NCBI GenBank assembly: GCA_937920545.1
Contig: CAKZUG010000014.1
Coordinates: 1-34,612 of the forward strand
From: an uncultured Saccharophagus sp.
GTDB lineage: Bacteria > Pseudomonadota > Gammaproteobacteria > Pseudomonadales > Cellvibrionaceae
Reading direction: 5' to 3'
DNA length: 34,612 nucleotides
Shown here: piece after piece, positions 27,377 through 34,612 of the stretch
Position numbering within the stretch: the stretch's first letter is position 1
Layout: each line of letters opens with the position of its first letter
The notes under the pieces: model-generated
Database searches by the model: none
Told to the model about the DNA's origin: nothing
The model's input: the letters and a program-made list of their open reading frames with translations, nothing else
Program-made: the position numbers and the translations under genes

Positions 27377-30034
27377 TTAGCAGCTCATTGGGTCGTTTTT
27401 ATCAGATGAAATACCGTACTTTTTCAGTGCAGCGGTCACATCTTTTGCAGGGATAACACCGTCATCCGCTAACGCTTTAAGCGCTGCAACAGTCACGTAG
27501 TAACGATCGACCTCAAAGAAATCACGTAGTTTAGAACGCGTATCTGAACGACCAAAACCATCAGCACCTAATACTGTGTAGCGGCCAGGAATATAGTTAC
27601 GCAACTGCTCGGCATAGGTTTTCATGTAATCGGTTGAGATAATGAAAGGTCCTACAGCATCTTTTAACGTTTCAGTTAAGTAGGCTTTTTGTGGCTCGGC
27701 TTCTGGGTGTAGCAAATTGTGTCTATCAGCACGCAAACCATCGCGTGTTAATTCATTAACACTGGTAACACTCCAGACATCCGCTTCAACACCAAAGTCA
27801 TTGCTTAGCAACTCAGCAGCGGCTTCAACTTCGCGCAAAATAGTACCTGCACCCATAAGCTGAACGCGCTTTTTCTTAACGTTTTTCTTCGCATCTTTAA
27901 GCTTGTATATACCTTTAACAATGCCCTCTTCCGCACCTTCTGGCATAGCCGGGTGCGTGTAGTTTTCGTTCATTGTTGTGATGTAATAAAAAACGTTTTC
28001 TTTCTTGGCGTACATTTTATCCATACCGTCTTGAATAATAACGGCTAACTCATATGAGTATGTTGGATCATAAGTACGACAATTAGGAATCGTATTCGCC
28101 ATAACATGACTGTGGCCATCTTGGTGCTGTAAACCTTCACCGTTAAGCGAGGTACGACCTGCTGTTGCACCAATCAAGAAACCACGTGCTTGGCTATCGC
28201 CCGCTAACCATGCTAGATCGCCAATACGCTGGAAACCAAACATTGAGTAGTAAATATAAAACGGAACCATGGGTGTTTTATACATACTGTAGGCTGTAGA
28301 CGCTGCAATCCATGTAGACATGGCGCCAGCTTCGTTAATGCCTTCTTCAAGGATTTGGCCTTTTTCATCTTCTTTGTAGTACATGATCTGGTCGTGATCG
28401 TGTGGCGTGTATTGCTGGCCTTTAGGCGAGTAGATACCTACCTGACGGAACATCCCTTCCATACCAAATGTACGGGCTTCATCGGGCACAATGGGTACTA
28501 CGTTTTTACCCATTTGCTTGTTTTTAGCTAATGTCGAAATAAAGCGAACAAAGGCCATGGTGGTTGATATTTCACGGTCGCCACTTGGCTTTAGTAACGC
28601 TTTAAATGCGTCAAGCTCAGGGATCTCTAGAGGCTCAAAATCAGCAACACGAGCAGGTAAATAACCATTTAGTTTTTCGCGCTGAGCTTTCATGTACTTA
28701 ATTTCTGGTGAGTCAGGCGCAGGACGGTAATAAGGTACTGTTGCCAGATCTTCATCTGAAATAGGAATACCAAAGCGATCACGGAATTTTTTCAGGCTAT
28801 CTGTGTTTAACTTTTTGATAGAGTGAGTAATGTTAACCGACTCACCGCCATCGGCACCTAAACCATAACCTTTAACGGTTTGCGCTAAAATAACAGTAGG
28901 CTGACCTTTATGATTCACGGCTTTATCGTAAGCGGCGTACACTTTTTGTGAATCATGACCACCACGAGCAAGACCGTATATTTCGTCGTCGGTCATGTCT
29001 TTAACTAATTCTAATAGCTCTGGGTATTTTCCAAAGAAATGCTCACGCGTATATGCGCCGCCATTCGCTTTATAGTTTTGCAGCTCGCCATCGAGGACTT
29101 CGTCCATACGTTTTTGAAGCAAACCCGTTGTATCTTTTTCGAGTAACTTATCCCAGCCAGCACCCCAAACAACTTTAAGGACATTCCAGCCTGCGCCACG
29201 GAATATGCCTTCAAGTTCTTGCATGATTTTACCGTTACCACGAACAGGACCATCTAGACGCTGAAGGTTACAGTTAATGACAAAAATAAGGTTATCTAAG
29301 TTTTCACGGCTCGCTAAGGTAATGGCACCCAATGTTTCTGGCTCATCACACTCACCATCGCCCAAGAAAGCCCATACCTTACGGTTGCCCTCTTTGCACA
29401 TATCACGTGCAGCCATATAACGCATAAAGCGCGCTTGATAAATAGAGGTGATTGGGCCAAGGCCCATAGATACTGTTGGGAACTGCCAATAATCAGGCAT
29501 TAACCATGGGTGAGGATAAGACGACAAACCATTGCCATCAACCTCGCGGCGGAAGTTATCTAGCTGCTCTTCGCTTAAACGGCCCTCAAGGAATGAGCGC
29601 GCATAAATACCAGGTGAGATATGACCTTGAAAATACACAAGATCGCCACGGGTTTCACCGTTGTCGCCCTTGAAGAAGTGGTTGAAGCCTACATCATATA
29701 AAGTCGCAGATGATGAGAATGATGATATATGACCACCAAGGCCTTCATCGTTATCATTAGCACGCATCACCATAGCTATAGCATTCCAGCGGATAAGCGA
29801 GCGAATTTTACGCTCAAGCTGTTGATCGCCAGGGTGACTTTTTTCATCAGCAGGAGCAATCGTATTGCTGTAAGGAGTCGTTATTGCGGAAGGTACATCT
29901 ACACCTGTTTGAGATGCCGTGCTGGCTAATTGCGATAGCAAAAATGAAGCACGTTGTGAACCACTATGTTTTATAACAGATGCAAGGGCATCAAGCCATT
30001 CCTGAGTTTCGATAGCATCGATGTCTTCTAGCAT
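27377..30034 (-). CDS. aceE: Pyruvate dehydrogenase E1 component, homodimeric type
   Basis: This 885-residue thiamine-diphosphate enzyme decarboxylates pyruvate and acetylates lipoyl groups of AceF. The ThDP-binding motif is GDGECDEPE (225-233) with NLIFVINCNLQ at 248-258. FQGHISPGIYARSF at 135-148, the active-site loop segment GGHDSQKVYAAYD, and the C-terminal FGRSDTRSKLRDFFEVD are all typical, and the length is that of the family. The Shine-Dalgarno AGGAGG lies five bases before the ATG. A terminator-like hairpin abuts it, suggesting control of the leader. It forms an operon with aceF. No pdhR regulator gene is adjacent. Confidence 0.98.
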   Translation of the reverse strand: MLEDIDAIETQEWLDALASVIKHSGSQRASFLLSQLASTASQTGVDVPSAITTPYSNTIAPADEKSHPGDQQLERKIRSLIRWNAIAMVMRANDNDEGLGGHISSFSSSATLYDVGFNHFFKGDNGETRGDLVYFQGHISPGIYARSFLEGRLSEEQLDNFRREVDGNGLSSYPHPWLMPDYWQFPTVSMGLGPITSIYQARFMRYMAARDMCKEGNRKVWAFLGDGECDEPETLGAITLASRENLDNLIFVINCNLQRLDGPVRGNGKIMQELEGIFRGAGWNVLKVVWGAGWDKLLEKDTTGLLQKRMDEVLDGELQNYKANGGAYTREHFFGKYPELLELVKDMTDDEIYGLARGGHDSQKVYAAYDKAVNHKGQPTVILAQTVKGYGLGADGGESVNITHSIKKLNTDSLKKFRDRFGIPISDEDLATVPYYRPAPDSPEIKYMKAQREKLNGYLPARVADFEPLEIPELDAFKALLKPSGDREISTTMAFVRFISTLAKNKQMGKNVVPIVPDEARTFGMEGMFRQVGIYSPKGQQYTPHDHDQIMYYKEDEKGQILEEGINEAGAMSTWIAASTAYSMYKTPMVPFYIYYSMFGFQRIGDLAWLAGDSQARGFLIGATAGRTSLNGEGLQHQDGHSHVMANTIPNCRTYDPTYSYELAVIIQDGMDKMYAKKENVFYYITTMNENYTHPAMPEGAEEGIVKGIYKLKDAKKNVKKKRVQLMGAGTILREVEAAAELLSNDFGVEADVWSVTSVNELTRDGLRADRHNLLHPEAEPQKAYLTETLKDAVGPFIISTDYMKTYAEQLRNYIPGRYTVLGADGFGRSDTRSKLRDFFEVDRYYVTVAALKALADDGVIPAKDVTAALKKYGISSDKNDPMSC

Positions 30035-30045
30035 TAAAGCCTCCT

Positions 30046-30069
30046 AAAAAACCGCAATGGGTGTGCGGT
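30046..30069 (-). promoter_or_regulatory. Terminator-like hairpin touching the aceE ribosome-binding site
   Basis: On the minus strand the stem ACCGCA-CACCCAT-TGCGGT (30069-30051) runs directly into five more T, followed at once by AGGAGG (30045-30040) and the aceE ATG at 30034. It has the form of an intrinsic terminator placed in the leader, so it could act as a transcription attenuator or mask the ribosome-binding site. Confidence 0.5.
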
Positions 30070-30194
30070 AAAATTTAATAATTAAGGTAATCAAACTACT
30101 GCTTAACGCGCAAAACTTGCAACATTAAGCGCTTTTAGCGAAGGATCACTTCACCAGAAGCAGTATTAATTTCTGTGTAAATACAAATAAAGAC

Positions 30195-30237
30195 CTTACT
30201 TCGGTTGGTACAAAAGGTACTACTTGCGTGAAGTAAG
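30195..30237. promoter_or_regulatory. Nested inverted repeat in the aceE upstream region
   Basis: CTTACTTC (30195-30202) and GAAGTAAG (30230-30237) are perfect arms enclosing a smaller pair GTAC (30208-30211) and GTAC (30217-30220). It lies 160-200 bp upstream of aceE. It is not a PdhR-type ATTGGT/ACCAAT site. It could be an operator or a leader hairpin. The rest of 30035-30414 holds no gene, and I could not fix a promoter. Confidence 0.35.
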
Positions 30238-30414
30238 TGGTTATATTACGTAAACGCGCGCAAAAAACGTGGTAATACTACACAGGTGCAGGGAAATTTG
30301 CCACTTAGAATCACCATCCCCCTTACTTGAGTTGCTTTTATTGCACTATTTACCCAACATAAACAGGGTTAGTAAAACCGATTAAACATAAAATATGCGG
30401 CTATTGGTAGTGAT

Positions 30415-31521
30415 TTATTTCATTGATGAATTAACACTAATAACGCTTTGTGATGGCTCACTTTCGACTCGCTTACTTTTAGTAGGCCATGCGTTCAGCG
30501 TTGCCTTGCATAAGGTGGCCAGTGGAATGGCGAAAAACACGCCCCAAAATCCCCAAAGCCCCCCAAAAACCAACACGGCAAGAATAATAACCACTGGGTG
30601 AATTTTGACAGCCTCTGAAAATAATAGCGGCACCAAAACATTGCCATCTAGCGCCTGAATAATGCCATAAGCCAACATAATATAAAAAAATGTATTACCC
30701 CACCCAAACTGAAACAGTGCGATAACAGCGACAGGTAGAGTTGCAATAACAGCGCCAATATAAGGTACCAGCACCGAAAATCCGACGACAATCCCCAACA
30801 GTAATGCATACTGTAACCCGAGAATACTAAACACCACGCTCGTTATTGCTGCGACAATAACAATTTCTATTACCTTACCGCGTACATAATTAGCAATTTG
30901 CTCATTCATCTCACGCCATATTTTTTGCATAACGGGACGCTCTTCTGGCAACATACTAGCAGCTGATGCCATTAAACTTTTTCCATCTTTTAGAAAGAAA
31001 AAAACCAAAATAGGAACAAGCACCAAATAAATCAGAATCGCCGCTAACACGGGTAACTGCGCCAATGAAAACGAAAACACTTTTTGCCCAAGGAGTTTCA
31101 AATCCGACCCCAGGCCTGTCACTAAATCATTTACTTGCTGCCCAGAAATAAACGTAGGGTACTTTTCTGGCAAATGCAGCAATAACGCTTGCCCTTGTTT
31201 AATCATTCGGGGTGTTTCAGAAATTAGATTTAATAACTGCTCCCAGAGAGCAGGCAAAATATACACTAATGACACGACGATACCTGTTGCTAATATCAAA
31301 AACGCAATAGTGACAGATACAATATGACTCACACCCCATACTTTAAGCCGTAAAACAATACCTTGCATTAAGAACGCAATGATTAACGCTGATATCATTG
31401 GTGCCAGCACATCACCTAATGTGACTACAACCGCTAAGCCGACCACAATTAATATAGCAACTAAAACGGCTTCTTCGTCAGCAAAATAACGCTCAAGCCA
31501 ACCTTTAAATACATTAATCAT
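30415..31521 (-). CDS. perM: AI-2E/PerM-family transporter
   Basis: This 368-residue inner-membrane protein has about eight helices: pairs near the N-terminus (VLVAILIVVGLAVVVTLGDVL, IVSVTIAFLILATGIVVSLVYI), a central soluble stretch (~100-145) and a C-terminal block with GFSVLVPYIGAVIATLPVAV and the diagnostic VVIILAVLVFGGLWGFWGVFFAIPLATL. This is the AI-2E transporter/PerM family, with diverse proposed roles (autoinducer export, permease, Na+/H+ exchange). The start codon overlaps the tusA-like gene by 8 bp. The tusA-perM pair next to divergent bepA matches the PA1005-PA1007 order of Pseudomonas as I recall it. Confidence 0.88.
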   Translation of the reverse strand: MINVFKGWLERYFADEEAVLVAILIVVGLAVVVTLGDVLAPMISALIIAFLMQGIVLRLKVWGVSHIVSVTIAFLILATGIVVSLVYILPALWEQLLNLISETPRMIKQGQALLLHLPEKYPTFISGQQVNDLVTGLGSDLKLLGQKVFSFSLAQLPVLAAILIYLVLVPILVFFFLKDGKSLMASAASMLPEERPVMQKIWREMNEQIANYVRGKVIEIVIVAAITSVVFSILGLQYALLLGIVVGFSVLVPYIGAVIATLPVAVIALFQFGWGNTFFYIMLAYGIIQALDGNVLVPLLFSEAVKIHPVVIILAVLVFGGLWGFWGVFFAIPLATLCKATLNAWPTKSKRVESEPSQSVISVNSSMK

Positions 31522-31774
31522 TGACGGGAGATCCTTTCAACAACAGATAAACTAGTTGGCTTTCTTGATATTCAAAAGCCTCTAAAACGTGTTCACTCAA
31601 ACGGATATAAGCCTTAAAATCACGCTCGCTAGCAGGATCAGTTACGATAACCCTCACAAGCTCACCCACACTTACCTTATTTAAACCCTGCTTTGCTTTT
31701 AGCAATGGCATGGGACACGGCATGTTTCGCGCATCAACTTCTAGCGCAACAGGAACATCAACGATGGTACTCAT
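31514..31774 (-). CDS. TusA-family sulfur carrier protein
   Basis: An 86-residue sulfurtransferase-type protein with the family motif CPMP: C20 in NMPCPMPLLKAK is the persulfide-bearing residue. The rest follows the two-layer TusA fold (GELVRVIVTDPASERDFKAYI). TusA proteins carry sulfur for tRNA thiolation, molybdenum cofactor or other pathways. The paralogue found beside perM and bepA in Pseudomonas (PA1006) is linked to molybdenum homeostasis and nitrate respiration, so this gene is more likely that paralogue than true tusA. It starts the pair with perM, overlapping by 8 bp. Confidence 0.88.
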   Translation of the reverse strand: MSTIVDVPVALEVDARNMPCPMPLLKAKQGLNKVSVGELVRVIVTDPASERDFKAYIRLSEHVLEAFEYQESQLVYLLLKGSPVND

Positions 31775-31806
31775 AGTGGCTTTTATACTCTTTGTAGGCC
31801 CTGAAC

Positions 31807-31822
31807 TAATCCCGTGGGATTA
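31807..31822. promoter_or_regulatory. Perfect 16-bp palindrome upstream of the tusA-like gene
   Basis: TAATCCC-GT-GGGATTA is a perfect inverted repeat with a 2-bp centre, 33-48 bp upstream of the tusA-like start, inside the divergent region shared with bepA. The tiny spacer favours a protein-binding DNA palindrome over an RNA hairpin. Possible promoter hexamers TTTACA (31860-31865) and TATACA (31881-31886) face bepA, with a short 15-bp spacer. Confidence 0.35.
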
Positions 31823-31943
31823 AGTCCATTAAGGCTGTATACTTTTACTTTACGTACTTTTTACATTGTGTAATCGGATCTATACAAACTCTTAAGCACA
31901 GCACTGTACCATACCTTTTACTATGTCGTAGGTAACAAGCATA

Positions 31944-33416
31944 ATGAGTCAAATCTTAAACCGTTTTAACACTGTCTTTTCTAAGAGCTTTCGTGTATCA
32001 ACTGTATTCTCGGTGCTGCTTTTATCTTCCTCACTAAAAGCTAACGATCTTAACTTACCTGATTTGGGTGATTCATTAGCCGGCATAGCAACACCTCTAC
32101 AAGAATATCGCTTTGGGCAACAATGGCTACGATATTTCCGCTCACAAACAAATACAAGCCAAGACCCGTTTATCAACCAATACATTGAGCGAATTACAAA
32201 AGAGCTTCTTAAGTATAGCGATGTGCAAGACAGACGCATTAGCACAGTCGTTGTCAATAACCCTACACTTAATGCCTTTGCTGTACCAGGCGGTGTTATC
32301 GGCGTACATACAGGCCTATTTCGCTACTCGGGAGATGAGCAACAACTCGCCTCTGTTCTAGCGCATGAATTGGCCCACTTAAGCCAGCGCCACCACGCAC
32401 GTAAATTAGAAGAGCAAAAACAGAACTCGATATTAACGATGGCTGGACTATTTGCGAGTATTCTTATTGCGGCCTCAACAAGCGGCGATCAAGGCATAGC
32501 CGCTCTTTCGGCTACACAGGCATTGTCAATTGATGCTGCGTTACGTTTTAGCCGCTCAATGGAGCAAGAAGCCGATAGAATAGGCATAGAAACATTGGTA
32601 CGTGCGGGGTTAGATCCGCACGCCATGCCTGATATGTTTGAACAAATGTTACGTGCTAGCCAGTACAGCCAACGCCCACCGGAATTTTTATTAACCCACC
32701 CTATTACAGAATCACGTGTTATTGATTCGAAAAACCGCGCTCGACGTTACCCAGAAAGACCACGCACCCCTGATCTTGAGTTTGAACTCATCAAAATGCG
32801 GATTACAATTGAACACTCACAAAACAAACTTAACTTGGTTAACGTCTTTAAAAATAAAATATCAGGCACGCGATTTTCAGATACAGCAGCGCAATACGGA
32901 CTAACACTCGCATACATCGAAACAAACCAACCCAAGCTGGCTATCAAGGAGGCGCAGGCACTGCTAAAAACACATCCAGGCAATCACTTTTTTGTTACTG
33001 CACTCACACGCGCCTACCAACAAGATCAAGCATTTATAAAAGCAGAACAGGTTTTATTACCTGCATTCAAAAAGCAACCCGATAACCATGCATTAAATAT
33101 CACTCTAGCTGAGCTTTATATGGCCTCTGGTGAGCATAAAAAGTCAGCAAACATTCTTATATCCCATAGTCAACGTCGTCCTAAAGACCCTTATGTATGG
33201 TATCTTTTAGCCGAAGTAGAAGGATTGCGTGGCAATATTTTAGGTGTTCACCTCGCTCGGGCGGAGTATTTTTACCTCAACGGTATATATCGTAAATCAA
33301 GGTTGCAACTTGAAAATGCCCTTAAAACAATGAAAACCAATGACCCGCTGACACAAGCAAAGGTTGAGCAGCGTCTAAAGCAAGTACGCAAAGAAGAGCG
33401 AAACCCGTTAAGCTAA
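31944..33416 (+). CDS. bepA: Periplasmic M48 metalloprotease/chaperone BepA
   Basis: This 490-residue exported zinc metallopeptidase with TPR repeats helps LptD and BAM assembly in the outer membrane and degrades misfolded intermediates. The signal peptide is residues 1-34 (VFSVLLLSSSLKA). The zinc site is H141-E142-x2-H145 (AHELAHLSQRHH) and E209 (MEQEADRIG). H252 in LLTHPITESRV corresponds to the regulatory histidine switch (H246) of E. coli BepA. TPR-like helices fill ~310-480 (AQYGLTLAYIETNQPKLAIKEA, and KSRLQLENAL). Divergent from tusA-perM. With lptE in the same window, it links to lipopolysaccharide export. Confidence 0.93.
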   Translation: MSQILNRFNTVFSKSFRVSTVFSVLLLSSSLKANDLNLPDLGDSLAGIATPLQEYRFGQQWLRYFRSQTNTSQDPFINQYIERITKELLKYSDVQDRRISTVVVNNPTLNAFAVPGGVIGVHTGLFRYSGDEQQLASVLAHELAHLSQRHHARKLEEQKQNSILTMAGLFASILIAASTSGDQGIAALSATQALSIDAALRFSRSMEQEADRIGIETLVRAGLDPHAMPDMFEQMLRASQYSQRPPEFLLTHPITESRVIDSKNRARRYPERPRTPDLEFELIKMRITIEHSQNKLNLVNVFKNKISGTRFSDTAAQYGLTLAYIETNQPKLAIKEAQALLKTHPGNHFFVTALTRAYQQDQAFIKAEQVLLPAFKKQPDNHALNITLAELYMASGEHKKSANILISHSQRRPKDPYVWYLLAEVEGLRGNILGVHLARAEYFYLNGIYRKSRLQLENALKTMKTNDPLTQAKVEQRLKQVRKEERNPLS

Positions 33417-33451
33417 ATAAACACACCGATATATTGATTAATAGGCAGAAA

Positions 33452-33775
33452 ATGCAAAAGAACAATAAGCTCGTTTATTCAACAGACCAAGGCCGAATTA
33501 AAACAGAAGAAGTGAAACCTCAAGCACCGTCCGGTGACGGAAAAGTTCGTGTCAAACGAGAAACAAAGGGACGTAAAGGAGCAGGCGTCTCCATTGTGGA
33601 GGGCCTAAGTTTAGATGAAAAAGCATTTAAAATATTGGCCAAACAGCTTAAACAGCATTGTGGCACAGGTGGAACAATTAAAAACTTCACTATTGAAATA
33701 CAGGGCGATCATAGAGATAAGATTGTAGCATTTCTAATATCAAAAGGTTTTAACACAGTTAAAAGCGGCGGTTGA
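33452..33775 (+). CDS. yciH: SUI1/eIF1-like translation factor YciH
   Basis: This 107-residue protein is read from the ATG at 33452; a TTG at 33434 would add six residues. The N-terminal tail (KLVYSTDQGRI) and the core (VRVKRETKGRKGAGVSIVEGL, KQHCGTGGTIKNFTIEIQGDHRDKIVAFLISKGF) are classical YciH/SUI1, homologous to eIF1 and thought to influence initiation fidelity and stress translation in bacteria. It follows bepA by 35 bp and may share its transcript. Confidence 0.92.
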   Translation: MQKNNKLVYSTDQGRIKTEEVKPQAPSGDGKVRVKRETKGRKGAGVSIVEGLSLDEKAFKILAKQLKQHCGTGGTIKNFTIEIQGDHRDKIVAFLISKGFNTVKSGG

Positions 33776-33854
33776 ATCTTTCTCTACGACACATTTAGGT
33801 TGGCGTCATTTTTGCTAAATCACAGTTAACAGCATTTTTTTGACAGGTGAAAAC

Positions 33855-34391
33855 ATGATGACTGAACTACTCCCCATGCTAGACACGGTAATTAAAGTAT
33901 CGACAGGCGCCATTCTTACACTGGCCGTTTTGTACGCAAATAAACGTATTTACTCTAACCAGCAAAAACGTATTAACCATAACCCAACTCAATATAAAGC
34001 AAATTTACTGGAAGATATCTCCGCATGTGTTGGACATGTTAACCACAGTTTTGCTAAATACTCATCACTAGTGATTGAATCAACTCGGTTCGGAAAAGGT
34101 TGGCCACCCGCTAGAAAACAAGAGCTAGATAAAATTAACGCTCAACTAGTTAGTGAATTTGAAAAACTCTCTTCTGCTGAAGCTCAACTACTGATGCTGG
34201 GTGAAAAAACAATGGAAAAAACCTTACGATTATATGCCGCCAGAATTGCCCTGTTCAGAAAACAAGTCTATATCGGAAGGGAAGATATTACGGAACAAGA
34301 AATTGCAGAACTTAAATCTGGCATTATGCAACTAAGAGAACAATTTTATGGATTACTATCAAAAAGGTACGATAAGCTTCTAGCTGCATAA
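33855..34391 (+). CDS. One-helix membrane-anchored protein, unknown
   Basis: I do not recognise this 178-residue protein. The ATG at 33855 has AGGTGA about five bases upstream; a TTG at 33840 adds five residues and is unlikely. A single hydrophobic helix lies at ~15-32 (VIKVSTGAILTLAVLYA), followed by a basic stretch (NKRIYSNQQKR), so the N-terminus should face outward and the rest be cytoplasmic. The remainder is helical and charged (ISACVGHVNHSFAKYSSLVIEST, then a coiled-coil-like KLSSAEAQLLMLGEKTMEKTLRLYAAR). No catalytic motif is seen. A perfect hairpin begins four bases after its stop codon. Confidence 0.65.
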   Translation: MMTELLPMLDTVIKVSTGAILTLAVLYANKRIYSNQQKRINHNPTQYKANLLEDISACVGHVNHSFAKYSSLVIESTRFGKGWPPARKQELDKINAQLVSEFEKLSSAEAQLLMLGEKTMEKTLRLYAARIALFRKQVYIGREDITEQEIAELKSGIMQLREQFYGLLSKRYDKLLAA

Positions 34392-34395
34392 GAAC

Positions 34396-34428
34396 TTATT
34401 TAGCGCTGTCGTTCACAGCGCTAAATAA
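34396..34428. terminator. Perfect 14-bp-arm hairpin after the last complete gene
   Basis: TTATTTAGCGCTGT (34396-34409) and ACAGCGCTAAATAA (34415-34428) are perfect arms around a 5-nt loop CGTTC. The arms end in A/T-rich bases, so the distal arm's own TAAATAA and its complement replace a T-tract. It likely terminates the preceding gene and may also act for the convergent transposase gene. Confidence 0.6.
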
Positions 34429-34441
34429 CTTGAATTCAAGT
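34428..34441. repeat. 14-bp palindrome at the presumed IS30 boundary
   Basis: ACTTGAATTCAAGT is a perfect palindrome directly joined to the hairpin. It lies 15-28 bp outside the transposase stop codon, where the terminal inverted repeat of an IS30 element would be expected; the other end is beyond the window, so the boundary cannot be fixed. Confidence 0.4.
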
Positions 34442-34455
34442 ATTAAGTGCAATCA

Positions 34456-34612
34456 TTATGAAGCCACCAGCACTTCTGATTGCCCCGTAAATAATTCATG
34501 AGGGGTTTTGTACCCTCTTGTTTTTCTTGGCCTATGATTGAGCTTATCAACTGCCGCTTGTATTTCTGCTTCACTTAGCGCCATAAAGTCAGTTCCCTTT
34601 GGGAAGAAGCGT
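34456..34612 (-). CDS. IS30-family transposase, C-terminal end (partial)
   Basis: On the minus strand the frame from the window edge to the TAA at 34456-34458 encodes 51 residues reading RFFPKGTDF, ALSEAEIQAAVDKLN, HRPRKTRGYKTPHELF and ending VLVAS. The FPKGTDF and N-x-RPRKT-x-GY-x-TP-x-E signatures are those at the C-terminal end of the DDE domain of IS30-family transposases. The gene continues beyond the window, so intactness is unknown. It marks an insertion sequence next to the hairpin at 34396-34428. Confidence 0.88.
   Translation of the reverse strand, partial: RFFPKGTDFMALSEAEIQAAVDKLNHRPRKTRGYKTPHELFTGQSEVLVAS

Noticed and set aside
26449-27456. Plus-strand 335-residue frame opposite aceF
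   Set aside because: It mirrors the three lipoyl repeats and Ala/Ser linkers of aceF in antisense; low complexity and no family resemblance.

Overview
The window reads as a chromosome segment of a moderately AT-rich marine-type gammaproteobacterium, probably from the Cellvibrionales/Pseudomonadales neighbourhood. The reasons are the conserved order miaB-phoH-ybeY-corC-lnt followed by leuS-lptE-holA, the homodimeric aceE-aceF pair, the tusA-perM pair divergent from bepA, a large TonB-dependent receptor of the Xanthomonas/Caulobacter type, and a CbrA/CbrB-like two-component pair. The species assignment is inference; no rRNA or tRNA gene was seen.

Layout. 1-3.8 kb: the 3' part of a CbrA-like sensor kinase gene, a CbrB-like sigma-54 response regulator gene, then almost 1 kb without a credible protein gene. 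That gap holds three GTAAC-type half-sites at 22-bp steps, a well-spaced sigma-54 (-24/-12) promoter, and about 390 bp of extremely A-rich sequence ending in a run of hairpins. This matches the plan of the Pseudomonas CbrAB-CrcZ catabolite control locus, and I propose a CrcZ-like Hfq-sequestering small RNA here. 3.9-5.4 kb (minus strand): a DUF3144 protein, a YbfF-type esterase and a DUF1820 protein. 5.8-12.4 kb (plus strand): tRNA modification (miaB), PhoH-family ATPase, YbeY RNase, CorC, apolipoprotein N-acyltransferase, and a DUF6279-like lipoprotein overlapping lnt; a bidirectional terminator closes the run. 12.4-13.4 kb (minus strand): a soluble protein resembling nitrate/nitrite-sensing (NIT) domains. 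13.8-17.9 kb: leuS, lptE, holA, then a small two-helix membrane protein. 18.5-21.5 kb (minus strand): a TonB-dependent receptor with a strong terminator and an upstream region rich in repeats. 21.9-25.4 kb: an rRNA-methyltransferase-like gene, an NTF2-like DUF1348 gene, a small exported protein, and a polytopic GT-C-like glycosyltransferase. 25.4-30.0 kb (minus strand): aceF with three lipoyl domains and aceE, the latter preceded by a terminator-like hairpin touching its ribosome-binding site. 30.4-34.4 kb: perM-like and tusA-like genes (minus strand), divergent from bepA, a YciH/SUI1 factor and a one-helix unknown protein. The window ends in the 3' end of an IS30-family transposase gene (minus strand), next to a perfect 14-bp-arm hairpin.

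Functionally, most of the window is housekeeping: envelope biogenesis (Lnt, LptE, BepA and lipoproteins), translation (LeuRS, MiaB, YbeY, YciH) and central carbon metabolism (pyruvate dehydrogenase). The accessory and regulatory interest is concentrated at 2.9-3.8 kb, in the aceE leader, and around the TonB-receptor promoter.
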